A stretch of DNA of 64,000 bases, taken from Bretschneidera sinensis. Taxonomy: Eukaryota > Streptophyta > Magnoliopsida > Brassicales > Akaniaceae. The stretch covers positions 70,900,120 to 70,964,119 of the forward strand of contig CM043700.1 of the NCBI GenBank assembly GCA_023935145.1, read 5' to 3'. Under the pieces are notes generated by a model. It worked only from the letters and a program-made list of their open reading frames with translations, was not told the origin of the DNA and did no database searches. Each line of letters opens with the position of its first letter. Position 1 is the first letter of the stretch. This document shows positions 24,551-37,265 of this stretch, in pieces. The translations under genes were made by a program, and so were the position numbers.

Positions 24551-25140
24551 AATACAAATTTTGTTCCAACATAAGGGGATTTTAAATACCATTCGTTTTT
24601 TATTTTTATAAGTATCATTCTAATTGGTAGATAAGAAAAGTTAAATGAAGAAGAGGAAGAAGATAGAAAAATAAGGGGATTGATGTTTTTTATCATGTAT
24701 TTGGTAAAGATTATGGGAAAGTGGGGAGAAATATGATTTGTACATTGAAGAAAAAATCAATCCTCCCACTTTTCTTTTCTACCAAACGGTAAAAAAAATG
24801 CTCTCTACTCACTTTTCTTTCCTACCAAACAATAGAAAAGTGTTTTCTACTCACTTTTCTTTCATATTGTTCTTCTTTCCTCTCACTTTTCCTCACTACA
24901 AATTATACACTTTATCCAAAGGATATATCCAACTTACCTTGATGCTAGATTTTTTACTAGAATTCATGGACATTGCAAAACATATAGTATACGTCCTTAA
25001 TATATCTGAAAAGAAAAGTTTTCTTTGTAAATTTTGTCTTAAATTACATTTCAAACCTTGAGATTTAAGGTTAATTGTTCTAATAGTGGTCAACTTAGTG
25101 CAATTCTTGTATCTTGTTTTGATTTCAATGTAATCACTTC

Positions 25141-25948
25141 GGATATAATAGATAAATCATGGATAAATCTACCAACAAGAATGTGCGATGAATACTTGGG
25201 CAGGGTAGTTAAATTTCTGTATTATACTTTTGATAGATCATCTAAAGATGGAAAAATCTTGCACCTTTGTGTGAAATGCGTCAACACGTATTGGCATCCT
25301 AGAGCAGAAGTCTTGAACACTTAATTTATAAGTTTCTCAAAGGTTATATTCGACGAAAGATTGTACCCAAACTACAAGAATTACTCAAAGTTATCCTTTG
25401 TAGTAAAATTTTATCATATAAAGTGTTTTAATGGGCTGAGTAATAAATTTTTCTCCATGTTATTCGAGTTGTTCAAAAGTGCATTGCCAAAAGAAAACAT
25501 TTTGCCAAAATCCTACTATGAAATCAAGAAGCTCATAAAGGGCTTGGGTCTAACGTACGAGAAGATCCCTACTTGTCCCAATGACTGTATGTTGTTTTGG
25601 GAGAATAATGTAGATAAAAAAGCATGTTAGAAATGTGGTGCTTCTAGGTGGGAAGCTAGTGCAAACGATGCAGAAGATGAATCTGAGGGTACTTTCAAAA
25701 AGAGGAAAAAGAAATCTGAGATCTTATATTGGTTTCCTTTGAAACCAAGACTGTAAAGATGGTTCACGTATTCAAAGACTGCTTCCTTCATGAAATAGCA
25801 TGATAAAGGTTGTACTAAGGATGGATTACTAAGGCATCATGTTGATTCTTAGGCTTGAAAAGAATTCGATTCTCGATATATCGATTTTTTTTCGGAATCT
25901 CGCAATGTTCGCTTAGAATTAGCTTATGATGACTTTAATCCATTCAAT
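25141..25948 (+). pseudogene. CACTA TNP2 second copy (N-terminal part)
   Basis: Near-copy of 22.98-24.03 kb: transposase-associated domain at 25183-25320 (MCDEYLGRVVKFLYYTF), linker at 25361-25630 and TNP2 start at 25780-25945. Relative to the first copy about 200 bp are missing at about 25355, between two GACGAA-like words. Extra stops occur (about 25321, 25628, 25755 and 25850). Confidence 0.85.
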
Positions 25949-26840
25949 ATTGTGACTATCATTCATAGCACTTGGCCTATCGTATTGATACCTTACAATT
26001 TACCTCCATTGATGTGCATAAAGCTACCTAATTTCATACTCTCATTGTTGGTTCCTGGTCCAAAAGGCTATAGTAATAATCTGGATATATACATGCAACC
26101 TTTAATAAATGAATTGAAAGAGTTGTGGGAAGATGGCATTGAGATTTTCGATGCTTTAGCAAATCAAACTTTTCCAATGCGTGTGGCATTAATGTGGACT
26201 ATTAATGACTTTCTTGCATATACCAACTTGTCTGGCTGGAGTACTAGGGGGAGATATACATGTCCTCATTTTGGCTTTGACACCTCATCTTTCTATTTGC
26301 ATCATAGCAGAAAACATTGTTATATGTGTCATCGACGATGGTTAGAACCTAACCACAACTTTTGAGCTGATAAACATTCTTTTGATGGAACTGAAGAACA
26401 TAGATGTGCACCTAAACCATTATCGATGACAGAAGTGTTGAGGCAATTAGAGAGCTTTGAAGATGGTAGTAATGATTATGAGGAGGGCATTGCAAAAAGA
26501 AAAGCATTTTTTTTTTCACTTTGCCTTATTGGGAGCATCATCTATTGTGTCAAAATCTTGATGTGATGCACATAGAAAAGAATGTTTGAGATAATGTTAT
26601 TGGTACATTTTTAGGTCAAGAAGGGAAATCAAAGGATAATAATTACGCACGGCATGACCTCGAGCATATGGGTATAAAAAGTGTACTTCAGTTGAAAAAG
26701 CATCCTATCACAGAGAAAGACGTTACGCCTAAAGCTTGTTATGCTATGACTCCAAAAGAAAAAGTTGTTTTTCTAAAGGTTCTCAAGGAGACAAAAAATC
26801 TAAATGAATACTCATCCAATATCTCTCGTTGTGTGCAGCT
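25948..26840 (+). pseudogene. CACTA TNP2 transposase, central and C-terminal part
   Basis: The frame at 25952-26365 reads HSTWPIVLIPYNLPPLMCIK, LLVPGPKGYSNNLDIYMQPL, TINDFLAYTNLSGWSTRG and HHSRKHCYMCHRRWL, the TNP2 core. Further TNP2 words follow in shifting frames to about 26840 (LDVMHIEKNV, LEHMGIKSVL, YAMTPKEKVVFLKVL). TNP2 would bind the element ends and cut them; this copy has several stops. Confidence 0.88.
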
Positions 26841-27186
26841 CAAATAACATAAGTTGATAGGCCTCAAAAGCTATGATTGCTATGTTCTCATGCAAGAACT
26901 TCTTCCTATAGCTATACGAGGTTTGTTGCCTGATAGAGTTAGCTCTATTATAATTTATTTATGTCATTATTTCTTATGCATCTGCTCTAAGGTTTTGCAT
27001 GAACGTGACCTCGAGCTACTTGAGTCCTGGATTACTTTAATTCTTTGCCGAATGGAAAAGATTTTTCCTCTATCTTTTTTCACTATCATGATGCATTTGG
27101 CAACCAAGGCAAAAATTGTTGGACCAGTAGCTTACCAATGGATGTATCCTATTGAAAGGTACCCTTTTAGGTATATAATATTTTAA
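26840..27186 (+). pseudogene. CACTA DUF4218 domain remnant
   Basis: The frame encodes GLKSYDCYVLMQELLPIAIR, then CRMEKIFPLSFFTIMMHLA and VGPVAYQWMYPIERYPFRYI, the DUF4218 domain that follows TNP2 in plant CACTA proteins. The usual C-terminal parts are not found. Confidence 0.87.
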
Positions 27187-27189
27187 GTT

Positions 27190-27490
27190 ACACTTACAAA
27201 GGTAATACACTGGAAAGTGGAAAGTGGTTTTCCGACAGTCCAAAGTTGGGTATTCAATTCTTTTTTTGTTTAAAAATCCCAACTTTGCTCACTAATAATT
27301 CTTCAACCACAACTTTGATTAACTTGATTCTTAATTTGTTGTAAAGCTCTCTTCAAGAGCTTCCTATCTATACAAAATAGGTTGCTGAAAATTTGTCAGA
27401 ATAACGACAACCGACAATAAAATCTTAAGGTTTCTATGCCTATCTGAACATGCTAATAATATTCATGAATTCTAGAAATTTTATTTATAT
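27190..27490. other. gap without recognised feature
   Basis: AT-rich sequence between the CACTA remnant and the start of the LTR-like repeat at 27492. Nothing recognised. Confidence 0.5.
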
Positions 27491-28199
27491 TTGATGTAGG
27501 AAAAAATTTCCTCTCCAATGACATTAAGACGTGGCAACTTCCAGGGGTAAAAAGGTCATTTAGGAACCTAGACTGATCAACTAATCAAATTGTCACACTT
27601 GGCAAATGGCACAATGGTAATTTTAAACCAATGTCCTGATACCATTACAACATTCCAACACTTGTGCAGATTTGGGAAAAAGCATCCCACCAGCTCTAAT
27701 CTCCTTAGATATCATTATAGACCAGAACCAGATTCTTGGTTTTAATTCCTAGTTTCATGGCATACATAACACACTATCAATAAAGCAAATAGTGTAAAGT
27801 AGCAGATATAATTATTTAAAGTGTGCAATCTTTAAGATGGAATATGAAGATAAGGGGGTCTCACGAATAGATTACATATTGTTACCACATACAAGACGTC
27901 ATTGACAAGCCCGTTAAATATTCAACTATGTTTTGGGGGCACTGTCACTAGTTCAGTTCCACACTTGATTGGGAAACACCATTCTTGATTAGGAAACACT
28001 ATTCTGAAAAGATAAAGACGAAAAGAAAGAGAAAGAACATCATCATACTGAAAAAAAATATATATATACACACAATCTGAAAAAAGCCTCGGCCTAAAAG
28101 GTTCAAGAACACTTGGGCCTCGACCAATAGAAAACGAAAACAACATAACAGAAGCACTCCACAAGGCGATATACAAATTCCAAACCATTTAGACACCCC

Positions 28200-28842
28200 A
28201 ATTCATGCATCTCTGAGGAGGTAGCCCTGAGCTACTTCGACCACAGACCAGTTTCTCCATCAGCTCTGAGAAGGTAGCCCCGAACTACTTTGACCTCATA
28301 CCAGTTTCTCCATCAGCTCTGAGGAAGTAATCCCGAGCTACTTCGGCCTCAACTCTATTTCTCGATCAGCTTTGAAGAGGTAAGTCCGAGTTACTTCACC
28401 TTCGGCTCAGTTTCTCCATCAATTTTGAAGAGGTAACCCCGAGCTACTTCACCCTTAGCTCAGTTTCCCCATCAAATCTGATGAGGTAGCCCCTAGCTAC
28501 TTCGTCCTCAGCTCAGTTTCTCCATCAGCTCTAAGAAGGTAGCCTCGAGCTACTTCAACCTTAGACTAATTACTCTATCAACTCTGAGGTGGTAGCCTCG
28601 AGCTACTTTGACCTAAACTCTATTTCTCCATTAGATCCGAGGAGGTAGCCCAGAGCTATTTCGACTTCGGTCCTTCGCCCTCAGCTCATTTTCTCCATCA
28701 GCTCTGAGTTTGTAGCCCTGAGCTACTTCGACCTCAGTTCTTCGCCCTCAGCTCAGTTTCTCCATCAACTCCGATGAGGTAACCTTGAGCTACTTTGCCT
28801 TCCGCTCAGCTTCTCCATCAGCTCTAAGGAGGTAGCCCCAAG
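28200..28842. repeat. ~53-bp tandem repeat with GTAGC...GCTAC motif (left block)
   Basis: About a dozen units of the form GAGGTAGCCCCGAGCTACTT then CGACCTCGGTCCAGTTTCTCC. Each centres on a short inverted repeat, GTAGC then 5 bases then GCTAC. The array is cut by the gypsy insertion at 28843 and resumes at 37266. Confidence 0.9.
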
Positions 28843-30928
28843 TGTAATGACCCATCGCGGGTTGGCCACCCTCGATACGGTGTCATCGTATTTTGAAAAT
28901 CCTAGCACGACACATATATGCAACAATAAAAATAAATAACACTAATAGAAAATTTTACATCAATCTTCAACCCTCAACAGGGGAGTTACATCAATCTGAT
29001 CTTTAAACATTAGATACAACATAAAATGCATGAATGTTTACAAATAAATTTTTATTTTCTTTTCTCATTAGTCTAAGGATGTTGACACGTATGTGACTTA
29101 CTAAATAATGATTTCGTCTGAACCTCAATTCATCAAACTATTTGTCATGCCTGCTACCTTAAATCATTGAACAATGAGGGGTGAGCTTCATAAGCTCAGT
29201 GAATTAAATTTACTAGAAGTACTCAATTGTATAAATAGTCTTTTAATATTAAATCAATTACATTTCACATAACTTGATAATAGCATTCTACTATTACTAC
29301 ACATATCATAAGATTCATTCTCTATCAATCTCTTCTTCTTATTTATTGGTTCACCTTAATACCATCAATTATCTCATAATTACCTCGTAATGAGGTACGC
29401 ATCATAAAGTCTACCATTTAGATGGTTCTTATCACCATAACTGTCTCTCTGTGAGACTCATCCATTTATAAATAAATTCACAATAACACACCACAAATCA
29501 GCATTTTATTAATGCAAGCAATAATTAAAACAAATGCAATGCATGAATTATTACTAGAGAACATCTTCCCACATGTCAACATATTTTTATCTTAGGCCGG
29601 CTGCCTTCCCGGTTCTTTCATTCTCATTTAGACCAGTTGCCTTCCCGGTTCTTTTATTCTCATATAGACCGACTGCCTTTCCGATTCTTTTTTTGTTTAA
29701 TGCATATGCATATGGAAAATAATATGAAATATGCATCTGAACAATAACCTAAAAAAACAAACATGAATTCAAATATTTAAATTTAGCTATCATGTCTTTC
29801 CTCAAATTATTATAAAAATTTCCACTAAATTCTTCTCATCATAAATCACATCAAACCATCCATCTTAGCTTGTCAAGATCCACTAATTTTCATCTCCTCA
29901 TAATTCATATCAAAACATCAACCATAGCTCATCAAGAATTTCACTTATCGCTTTTATTATTAAATAAACTTATTATTCCAAAAAATATTATTTCTCCTTT
30001 AATAATTTTCTACATGACCAAAATTCATATCATACCTATCAATCAAATCTTTATTTATCATCAAAACATAAGCTAATAATTTATTTTACTATCACTAGAT
30101 ATTTGACTTTTATTTAGATTACTTAAATAAATCCAACTCACCATGTAGCACTTAAAGCTACCCGTGGATCACCTCTTTGTCTTTCCTGCTCTTCATAGAA
30201 ATTTTTCTCGGTTGCTGATCATCAACACCTGACATATTATTTATTTTAAATCTAATTATTTCTTCAATTCTTCGTAAACCATACCCTTTGAAAATTCCCA
30301 CTTTGAATTCGAGAAAATTTCATGTACGCTAAAAATTCAAAAATAAACACTATATTATTACCTTTTGTTTTTCTGATAGCTTCCCGTGACTCTCTATAAA
30401 ATTCCTCCGTAAATCTCTTCAAAATTTTGTTCTTTCGACATTTCTTTGGGTCCCTAAGTGTTTAAAGAAAACGAGTGATTTAAATGAAAAATAAACGAAA
30501 TTCGGTAAGTAAAAATTTGTGTTTACATTTTATATATATATAAGTAAAATTTGTAACTTTGGCAGTTCAACAACAACTGCAACTCTCAGCATATTACAAA
30601 GCCTCCACGTTTCAAAAACGTGGAGGACATGCATGGTTCTTTCAAAAAATTTGGCAGCAGGTATCGTTTTGGCCTTTTTTTTTTTTTAAACATAACTTTT
30701 TCTTTTCTTTTCTTTTCTTTTCTTTTCTTTTCTTTTCTTTGTTTTTCTTTCATGATGCCACGAATTTTTTTTATTTTCTTTGTAACTACACCTCCACACG
30801 TCTAGTTTTTTTTTCAAAAGAATTATTTTATTCAATACTAAATCCTTCGCATAAATATATTATTTTAATTTCATGTCATATTTTTTAAATTACTTCTTTA
30901 CCCTTACTTTACGATTACGGGTATTACA
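28843..30928 (-). repeat. gypsy 3' LTR (left)
   Basis: 2086 bp; the plus strand starts TGTAATGACCCATCGCG and ends CGGGTATTACA. It is about 90 bp longer than the right LTR, partly through a TTTTC microsatellite (30698-30742) that is short in the partner. Confidence 0.95.
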
Positions 30929-30944
30929 AATCTATCCACTTTAC

Positions 30945-31420
30945 AAAAATTTCGTCCTCGAAATTTCCTTACCTAACTCCAGAAACAAATGTAAATAATA
31001 TTTCTTTATAATTGTCTCACGCTTTCACATAATCTTTTCAACATCCTTATTCCACCACAAAACTTGAACTAGTGAAATTATTTTATTATACAAGATTTGT
31101 TCTTTTCTGTCTAAAATTCTCACTGGTACTTGTATATAAACCCAAACTTTCTGAATTTCTATAGCTTAGCTCGAAATATTATAAGATTCATCATGTAAAC
31201 ACATTCTTAAAAGTGAAACATGACATACGTTATATAAATGTTTTAATTCTGCAGGCAAATCCAAACAATATGCTACTGGTCCAATTCTCTCGATCACCTC
31301 ATATGGCCCCACAAATCTCAGCTCAACTTTCCTTTCTTTTTAAACCTCAACACACCCTTTCATAGAGATATCTTCAAAAATACCCAATCACCAACTTGAA
31401 ATTTGAAAGGTCTTCTCTTA
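30945..31420 (-). pseudogene. gypsy integrase C-terminus/chromodomain remnant
   Basis: On the minus strand this stretch corresponds to 4260-4745 of the sister copy (for example the reverse complement of ACCTCATATGGCCCCACAAA at about 31296-31315 matches the GPYEV region). It ends at the polypurine tract before the left LTR (30930-30960). Confidence 0.65.
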
Positions 31421-31539
31421 GTATCAACATAGCTATTTGGTCTACTCTGTGCTGCTTTACGGTTCTTTCTAACCAATTTAATCCTCTTAGTTGTTAACTT
31501 AATAGTTAATGGACCAGATATATTTCTCTCTCCCATTTC

Positions 31540-32060
31540 TTCCTAACATATAGGAGTTCTACACCTCCTACGATACAATGTTTCAATTGGTACCATCCTA
31601 ATACTAGTTTGATACTGATTGTTATAAACAATTTCAATTGATGGCATGTAAGCATCCCAACTTACTGAGAAACTCATCACATTGCCCTTAATATATCTTC
31701 TAGTATTATAATAATCCTTTATGTCTGAGCATGAAAATTTATATTAATTTGCAACTGTGTACCCGTGGCTTCCTACAAGCCTCTCCAAAACCAAGATATA
31801 AATCTAGCATCTCTATTTAACACTATGCTTAATGGTGCTCCATACAACCTCACAATCTCAGCTACATCCTTCTTCAATCCCGACCACCAGAAATTATGTC
31901 TCCATCCTCTATACATCTTATTATTACTTGGTTGCATCGAATCTACTTCATCATGTGCCTCCCTCATTATCTCATTTCTCAACTTCACATTATTAGGAAC
32001 ACAATTTCCATGTTCCACTACCAAAATGCCCTCATTTCAAATTTTGAACTCAAATGCTTT
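31540..32060 (-). pseudogene. gypsy integrase remnant with internal deletion
   Basis: The frame at 31773-32024 reads EIMREAHDEVDSMQPSNNKM, WWSGLKKDVAE and then jumps directly to IVRLYGAPLSIVLNRDARF. In the sister copy about 80 codons separate these parts, including the CLTCQ zinc ligands and the first catalytic Asp. This integrase therefore lacks half of the HHCC finger and the first Asp of the DDE triad. Confidence 0.85.
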
Positions 32061-32284
32061 CTAGTAAGCACTCAATGCTAAATCTTCTCTATCTCTTCAT
32101 CTCTACCTTGCATCTCTAAAACATTTTACTATGGATGACTGTACAACCATATTCATTAACCATGATCGTCTATCACTGATATTCAACTTCATGCTTATCT
32201 CTTTTAAATCTATCATCAATTTTACATCAAGACTTCCAATAGCAGTTAACCTTCTTGTAGACTTTCTACTCAATGCATCAGCTA

Positions 32285-32780
32285 TCACCTTTGCATTTTT
32301 TTAGATGATGGTGAATTGTATAATCATAGTTACTAATCAACTCCATCCACCATCTTTGCCTCAAATTCAACTCTCTCAGGGTAGGTAAGTATGTCAAACT
32401 CTTATAATTCATGAATATCTCACAAGTGGCTCCATACAAATGATGTCTCCAATCTTTAAAGTAAACACTATAGCAGCCAACTCTAAGTCACGAGTAAGAT
32501 AATTTCCATCGTGAATCTTCATTCGCCTAAAAGTATGGGCCACAGCTTTCTTATGTTACACATATCCCAATCATTGAAGTGACGCATTACTATACACCGC
32601 AAATCCTTCAACACCAGAAAGAAACACCAATAATAGAGCTGTAGTCAATTTCTCTTTTAGTAATTGAAAAAAATTTCTCATACTTCCCTCACCATACAAA
32701 TCTCACATCTTTCTTGGTCAGTCTATTCAATAGTATTTCAATAATAGAAAAATTCTGAAAGAATCATTTATAATAACCAG
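32285..32780 (-). pseudogene. gypsy RNase H remnant
   Basis: Minus-strand words such as MIADALSRKS at 32260-32288 and degenerate RNase H sequence to its left (in the direction of transcription, upstream) correspond to the RNase H domain of the sister copy. Stops are numerous. Confidence 0.65.
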
Positions 32781-33640
32781 CTAACCCTCAGATGATTCTA
32801 ATCTCAGTCACATTAGTTGGTCTCTCCCAACTTAACATTGTCTCTACCTTTTGTGGGTCAACTATTATGTCATTTCTTAATATTACATGTTCCAATAAAG
32901 TTATTTCATTAAGCCAACACTCACCTTTAGAGAACTTTGCATATAATTTCTCTCTCATCATAATCTCTAACACATTGTCTAATGTTTCACATGTTGTTCT
33001 TCCTTCTTAGATTATATCAAAAGTCAAATACAACCATAAACTTGTAAAGATATAGTTTAAGCACTCTATTCATCAAGTCCCTGAGTGTTTCTAGAACATT
33101 AGTTAATCCAAATGACATCACAAAAAGCTTATGACCATAACCTATCCTAAAAGCAGTCTTAGGCACTTCTCCCTTCTCTATCCTCAATTGGTGATAACTT
33201 GATCTCAAGTTTATCTTAGAAAACACTCTCACTCCTTGCACTGCTCAACCAATTTATTTATTCTGAGAAAAAGATATTTGTTCTTATTTCAACTATTTGT
33301 AGTCTATACACACTCTTATCGTTCCATCTTCCTTCTTCCCAAACAACACAGGGCTCCCCAAATACATTAAGTCAGATAAATTGTTTATCTAAAAATTCTT
33401 GAACTTTCAACTCTCTTAACTCAGCTGGTGCCATTCTATAAGGTGTTGTAGATATGGGTGCTGATCCGAGAATCACCTCGATAGAAAACTCAATGTCTCT
33501 ATTAGGAGGCAAACCAGACAAATCTTCAGGGAATATATCAGAAAAATCTATCACTACTAAGATTTCTTCTAACTTCCTATTTTTCCTTTTAGAATCCATT
33601 ATATATGCCAAATACTCCTTACATCCTTTCTTCAACCATC
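32780..33640 (-). pseudogene. gypsy reverse transcriptase remnant
   Basis: The minus strand encodes MKKGCKEYLAYIMDSKRKN, VVIDFSDIFPEDLSGLPPN, APISTTPYRMAPAELRELK (33372-33635), then FSKINLRSSYHQLRIEKG and MSFGLTNVLETLRDLMNRVL (33017-33241). The catalytic FIDD box is not intact and there is a gap or stop near 33000. [16 protein letters not shown] follows at 32970. Confidence 0.82.
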
Positions 33641-34139
33641 TACTAGTAGTCAGAGTAAAATAAGATAGTTCAAGAGTATTTTATGTTCTCTCTGAAAGTT
33701 AAACTTCTCGTGTCCATATCTTGAGCACTATCTTCTTTCTAGAACAATCAACCCAAGTGTAATACGTCGACAACTAATTCATTCTCAAAATTAAATGAAA
33801 TTATATCATATTCAAAGATAATAAATCAACTTCAGATTCTTTATCATTGATACGAATCACACAACCCTTTTAAACATTTATGATTAACACTTTATCTCTA
33901 GTGGGAACTTCAATAAAAGATTTTGCATCAAAGGACTAATACCTACTTCAATAGACTTCATATTAATACTGGATGCAAAAGAATGGATTGCACCAAGATC
34001 AACCAGCATTGATATGTCATCTTCTCTATACATAAAGCACTTCAAATTGTGACAATTCTGGGATAATTATCTTATCTGAATATATCTATGACAAACTTTT
34101 GTCTCTTAATCATACATCAGATTACCACTTCCCCTTGGT

Positions 34140-35200
34140 GGCATACTTACTTCCTTTGCCATAACTCCCAGTTCCCATAACCTGTCTCACAAATCTAAGG
34201 GTCCCACCAATAATATTCTGAGCTACAAAAGTAACAGATCCTGCTTGCCTCTGACTCTGTACTTCAGTTCCCTGTGATAAGGAACGCCTCATCTGGGTGG
34301 TTTCCCACCCTGCACACTCATACTGGTACCACCTCTGGGTTCCTCAAATCTAGACCTCTTCCGCCTATTCCTCCTATCTCTGATTTCAATCACATCTTTC
34401 TCAATCTGAAGTGATATATCCACCAATATGACATAATTCATATGCCTTATGTAAGATAGTTTTGATCAAATCTTAAAACATAGTTCATTTATGAATCTCT
34501 TACACTTCTTCTCCTTTAGGTCTACCATTTTCGGTACAGACCTTAACAAAGCCACAAATCTCTTATCATACTGAGCTACAGTCAACTCATTTGCCTCAAA
34601 TAAATAAAATATCTATTTTGTTGGGCTCTAAAGGTCTAAGGAAAGTATTTATCAAGGAATGCCTCCTTAAACCTATTTCAGGTTAAAGGTCTATCAACAT
34701 ACGCAACTTACTCTAAGAAGAGTATCCTCTTATCATTCTAAAGCTTCTCCTTCTAACTCGAATGAAGCAAAAGTGACCCTCTGCCTATCAGTCATTGCTA
34801 AAGTACAAAATAATCTCTCTACATGTTTCTCCCAAAACTCAGGCTTAAAAGGATTCATAGATCCTTTAAATAACAAGGCATTTAACTTAATATATCTCCC
34901 TGCATCTCATGCATAAACTCACTTTTTCTTCTTTTTAAACGTCTATCATTACTAGATTAATAACCTTAGACAATGCTCTAGCCTGTTCATCAAGTCTATG
35001 TTATAAGCTATCAACTCTATCATCTGTTACATTCATTTTCTCAAGAGCATGTGTAAGAGCTTATCTTAACTTATCTCTTTCAACTTTATATTCTCTCTCA
35101 CCTTTACTAAGATCAATTATACTGTCAACATGTTCCCTTCTATGAACTACAGGTTCAGACTCAACCTCAACTTGTCAAAAATATTGGGGGCCTACCACGC
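34140..35200 (-). pseudogene. gypsy gag remnant
   Basis: On the minus strand the gag region between the primer-binding site and RT still resembles the gag of the 1-6695 element (for example the words around 34270-34330 and 34780-34900) but is broken in every frame. No continuous domain remains. Confidence 0.6.
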
Positions 35201-35241
35201 CCTCTCAAATCAAAAATTTTAACTCTACCTACATAATCATA

Positions 35242-35264
35242 AAACCTAATACTTTGATGCCAAA
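35242..35264 (-). other. gypsy primer-binding site, decayed
   Basis: The minus strand reads TGGCATCAAAGTATTAGG just inside the 5' LTR, a mutated form of the initiator tRNA-Met site TGGTATCAGAGC. Confidence 0.6.
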
Positions 35265-35266
35265 AT

Positions 35267-37265
35267 TGTAACGACCCATCTCGGGTTGGCCACTCCCGAG
35301 ATGGTGTCATCACATTTTGAAAATCCCAGCATGACATATATATGCAGCGATAAAAAAAAATAACACCAATAAAAAATTTCACATCAATCCTCAACCCTCA
35401 ACAGGGGACTTACATCAATCTTTAATCATTAGATACAACATAAAATGCATGAATATTTACAAATAAATTTTTATTTTCCTTTCTCATTAGTCTGAGGATG
35501 TTGACACATACGTGACTTACTAGATAATAATTTCGTCTGAACCTCAACTCACCAAACTATTTGTCATGCCTTCTAGCTGAAATCATTGTACAATTAGGGG
35601 TTAGCTTCACAAGCTCAGTGAATTAAATTTATTATAAGTACTCAATTGTATAAATGGTCTTTCAATATTAAATCAATTACATTTCACATAACTTGATAAT
35701 AGCATTCTACTATTACTACACATATCATAAGATTCATTCTCTATCAATCTCTTCTTCTTATTTATTTGTTCATTTTAAGACCATCAATTATCTCATAATT
35801 ACATCGTAATGAGGTTCACATAATAAAGTCTACCATTTAGATGGTTCTTATCACCATAACTGTCTTTCTGTGAGACCCATCCATCTATAAATAAATTCAC
35901 AATAACGCACCACACATCAGCATTTCAATAATGCAAGCAATAATTAAAACAGATGCAATGCATGAATTATTATTAGGGAACGTCTTTCCACATGTCGATA
36001 TATTTTTATCTTAGATCGGATGCCTTCTTGATTCTTTCATTCTTATTTAGACCGACTGCCTTTTCGATTATTTTCTTTTATTTAATGCATATGCAAATGA
36101 ACAATGATATGAAATATGCATCTGAACAATAACCTAAAAAAAACATGAATTCAAATATTTAAATTTAGCTATCATGTCTTTCCTCAAATTATTATAAAAA
36201 TTTCTACTAAATTCTTCCCATCATAAATCACATCAAATCATCCATCTTAACTTGTCAAGATCCACTAATTTTCATCTCCTCATAATTCGTATCAAAACAT
36301 CAACCATAGCTCATCAAGAATTTCATTTATCGCTTTTATTATTAAATCAACTTATTATTCCAAAAAATATTATTTCTCCCCTAATAATTTTCTACATGAC
36401 CAAAATTCATATCATACCTATCAATCAAATATTTATCTATCACCAAAACATAAGCTAATAATTTATTTTACTATTATCACTAGATATTTGATTTTTATTT
36501 AGATTACTTAAAGTAAATCCAACTCTCCACATAGCACTTAAAGCTACCCATGGATCACATTCTTGCCTTTCCCGCTTTTCTCAGCAATTTTCCCTTGTTA
36601 CTGATCGTCAACACTTGACATAATATTTATTTTAAATCTAATTATTTCTTCAATTCTTCATAAACCACACCCTTTGAAAATTTCCACTTTGAATTCGAGG
36701 AAATTTCATGTACGCTAAAAATTTAAAAATAAACACTACGTTATTACCTTCTATTTTTCTGATAGCTTCTCGTGACTCTCTATAAAATTCTCTCATAAAC
36801 CTCTTCAAAATTTTGCTCTTTTAACCTTTCTTTGGGTCCCCAAGTGTTTAAAGAAAACGAGTGGTTTAAAGGAAAAATAAACGAAATTCGGTAAGTAAAA
36901 ATTTGCGTTTACATTATATATATAAGTAAAATTTGTAACTTTGGCAGCTCAACAGCAACTGCAACTCTCAACAAAAACGTGGAGGACATGCATGGTTCTT
37001 TCAAAAAATTTGGGAGTAGGTGACACTTGCTGCCACATTTTGGCCTTTTTTTTAAACATAACTTTTTCTTTTCTTTTCTTTGTTTTTCTTTCATGATGCC
37101 ACAAATTTTTTTTTTTATTTTCTTTGTAACTACGCCTCCACGCGTCCAATTTTTTTCAAAAGAATTATTTTATTCAATACTAAATCCTTCGATATATTAT
37201 TTTAATTTTATGTCATATTTATTAAATTATTTTTTTACCCTTACTTTACGAGTATGGGTATTACA
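35267..37265 (-). repeat. gypsy 5' LTR (right)
   Basis: 1999 bp; starts TGTAACGACCCATCTCG and ends TGGGTATTACA. It aligns along its length with the left LTR with scattered substitutions and small indels, so the insertion is old enough to have diverged. Confidence 0.95.

Larger units (their letters stand above)
22960..27190 (+). mobile_element. CACTA (En/Spm) transposon remnant with duplicated 5' half
   Basis: Domains in order on the plus strand are a transposase-associated domain, TNP2 transposase and DUF4218, the usual set of plant CACTA elements. The first two are present twice (22.98-24.08 kb and 25.14-25.95 kb) because a segment of about 2.3 kb is duplicated in tandem. The second copy continues into the rest of TNP2 and DUF4218. 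Stops and deletions are frequent. The CACTA termini were not found, so the outer limits are those of the coding similarity only. Confidence 0.85.
28843..37265 (-). mobile_element. Complete gypsy chromovirus (Tekay/Del-like) with TSD CCAAG
   Basis: LTRs at 28843-30928 and 35267-37265 have matching TGTAA...TTACA ends. The duplication CCAAG lies at 28838-28842 and 37266-37270. The primer-binding-site region is next to the right LTR and the polypurine tract next to the left, so transcription would run right to left. Internal gag-pol is riddled with stops and has an integrase deletion. Same family as the element at 1-6695. It inserted into a unit of the 53-bp tandem array, which reads through once the element and one TSD copy are removed. 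Confidence 0.96.

Noticed and set aside
24303..24696. Overlapping open frames of 60-100 codons on both strands across the dinucleotide repeat
   Set aside because: They arise from the (TA)(TG) run, giving alternating Tyr-Ile, Cys-Val or Thr-His; not genes.
29870..30076. Open frame of 68 codons, nearly identical to 36252-36458
   Set aside because: Both are equivalent positions of the paired gypsy LTRs; the match reflects LTR identity, not a gene family.
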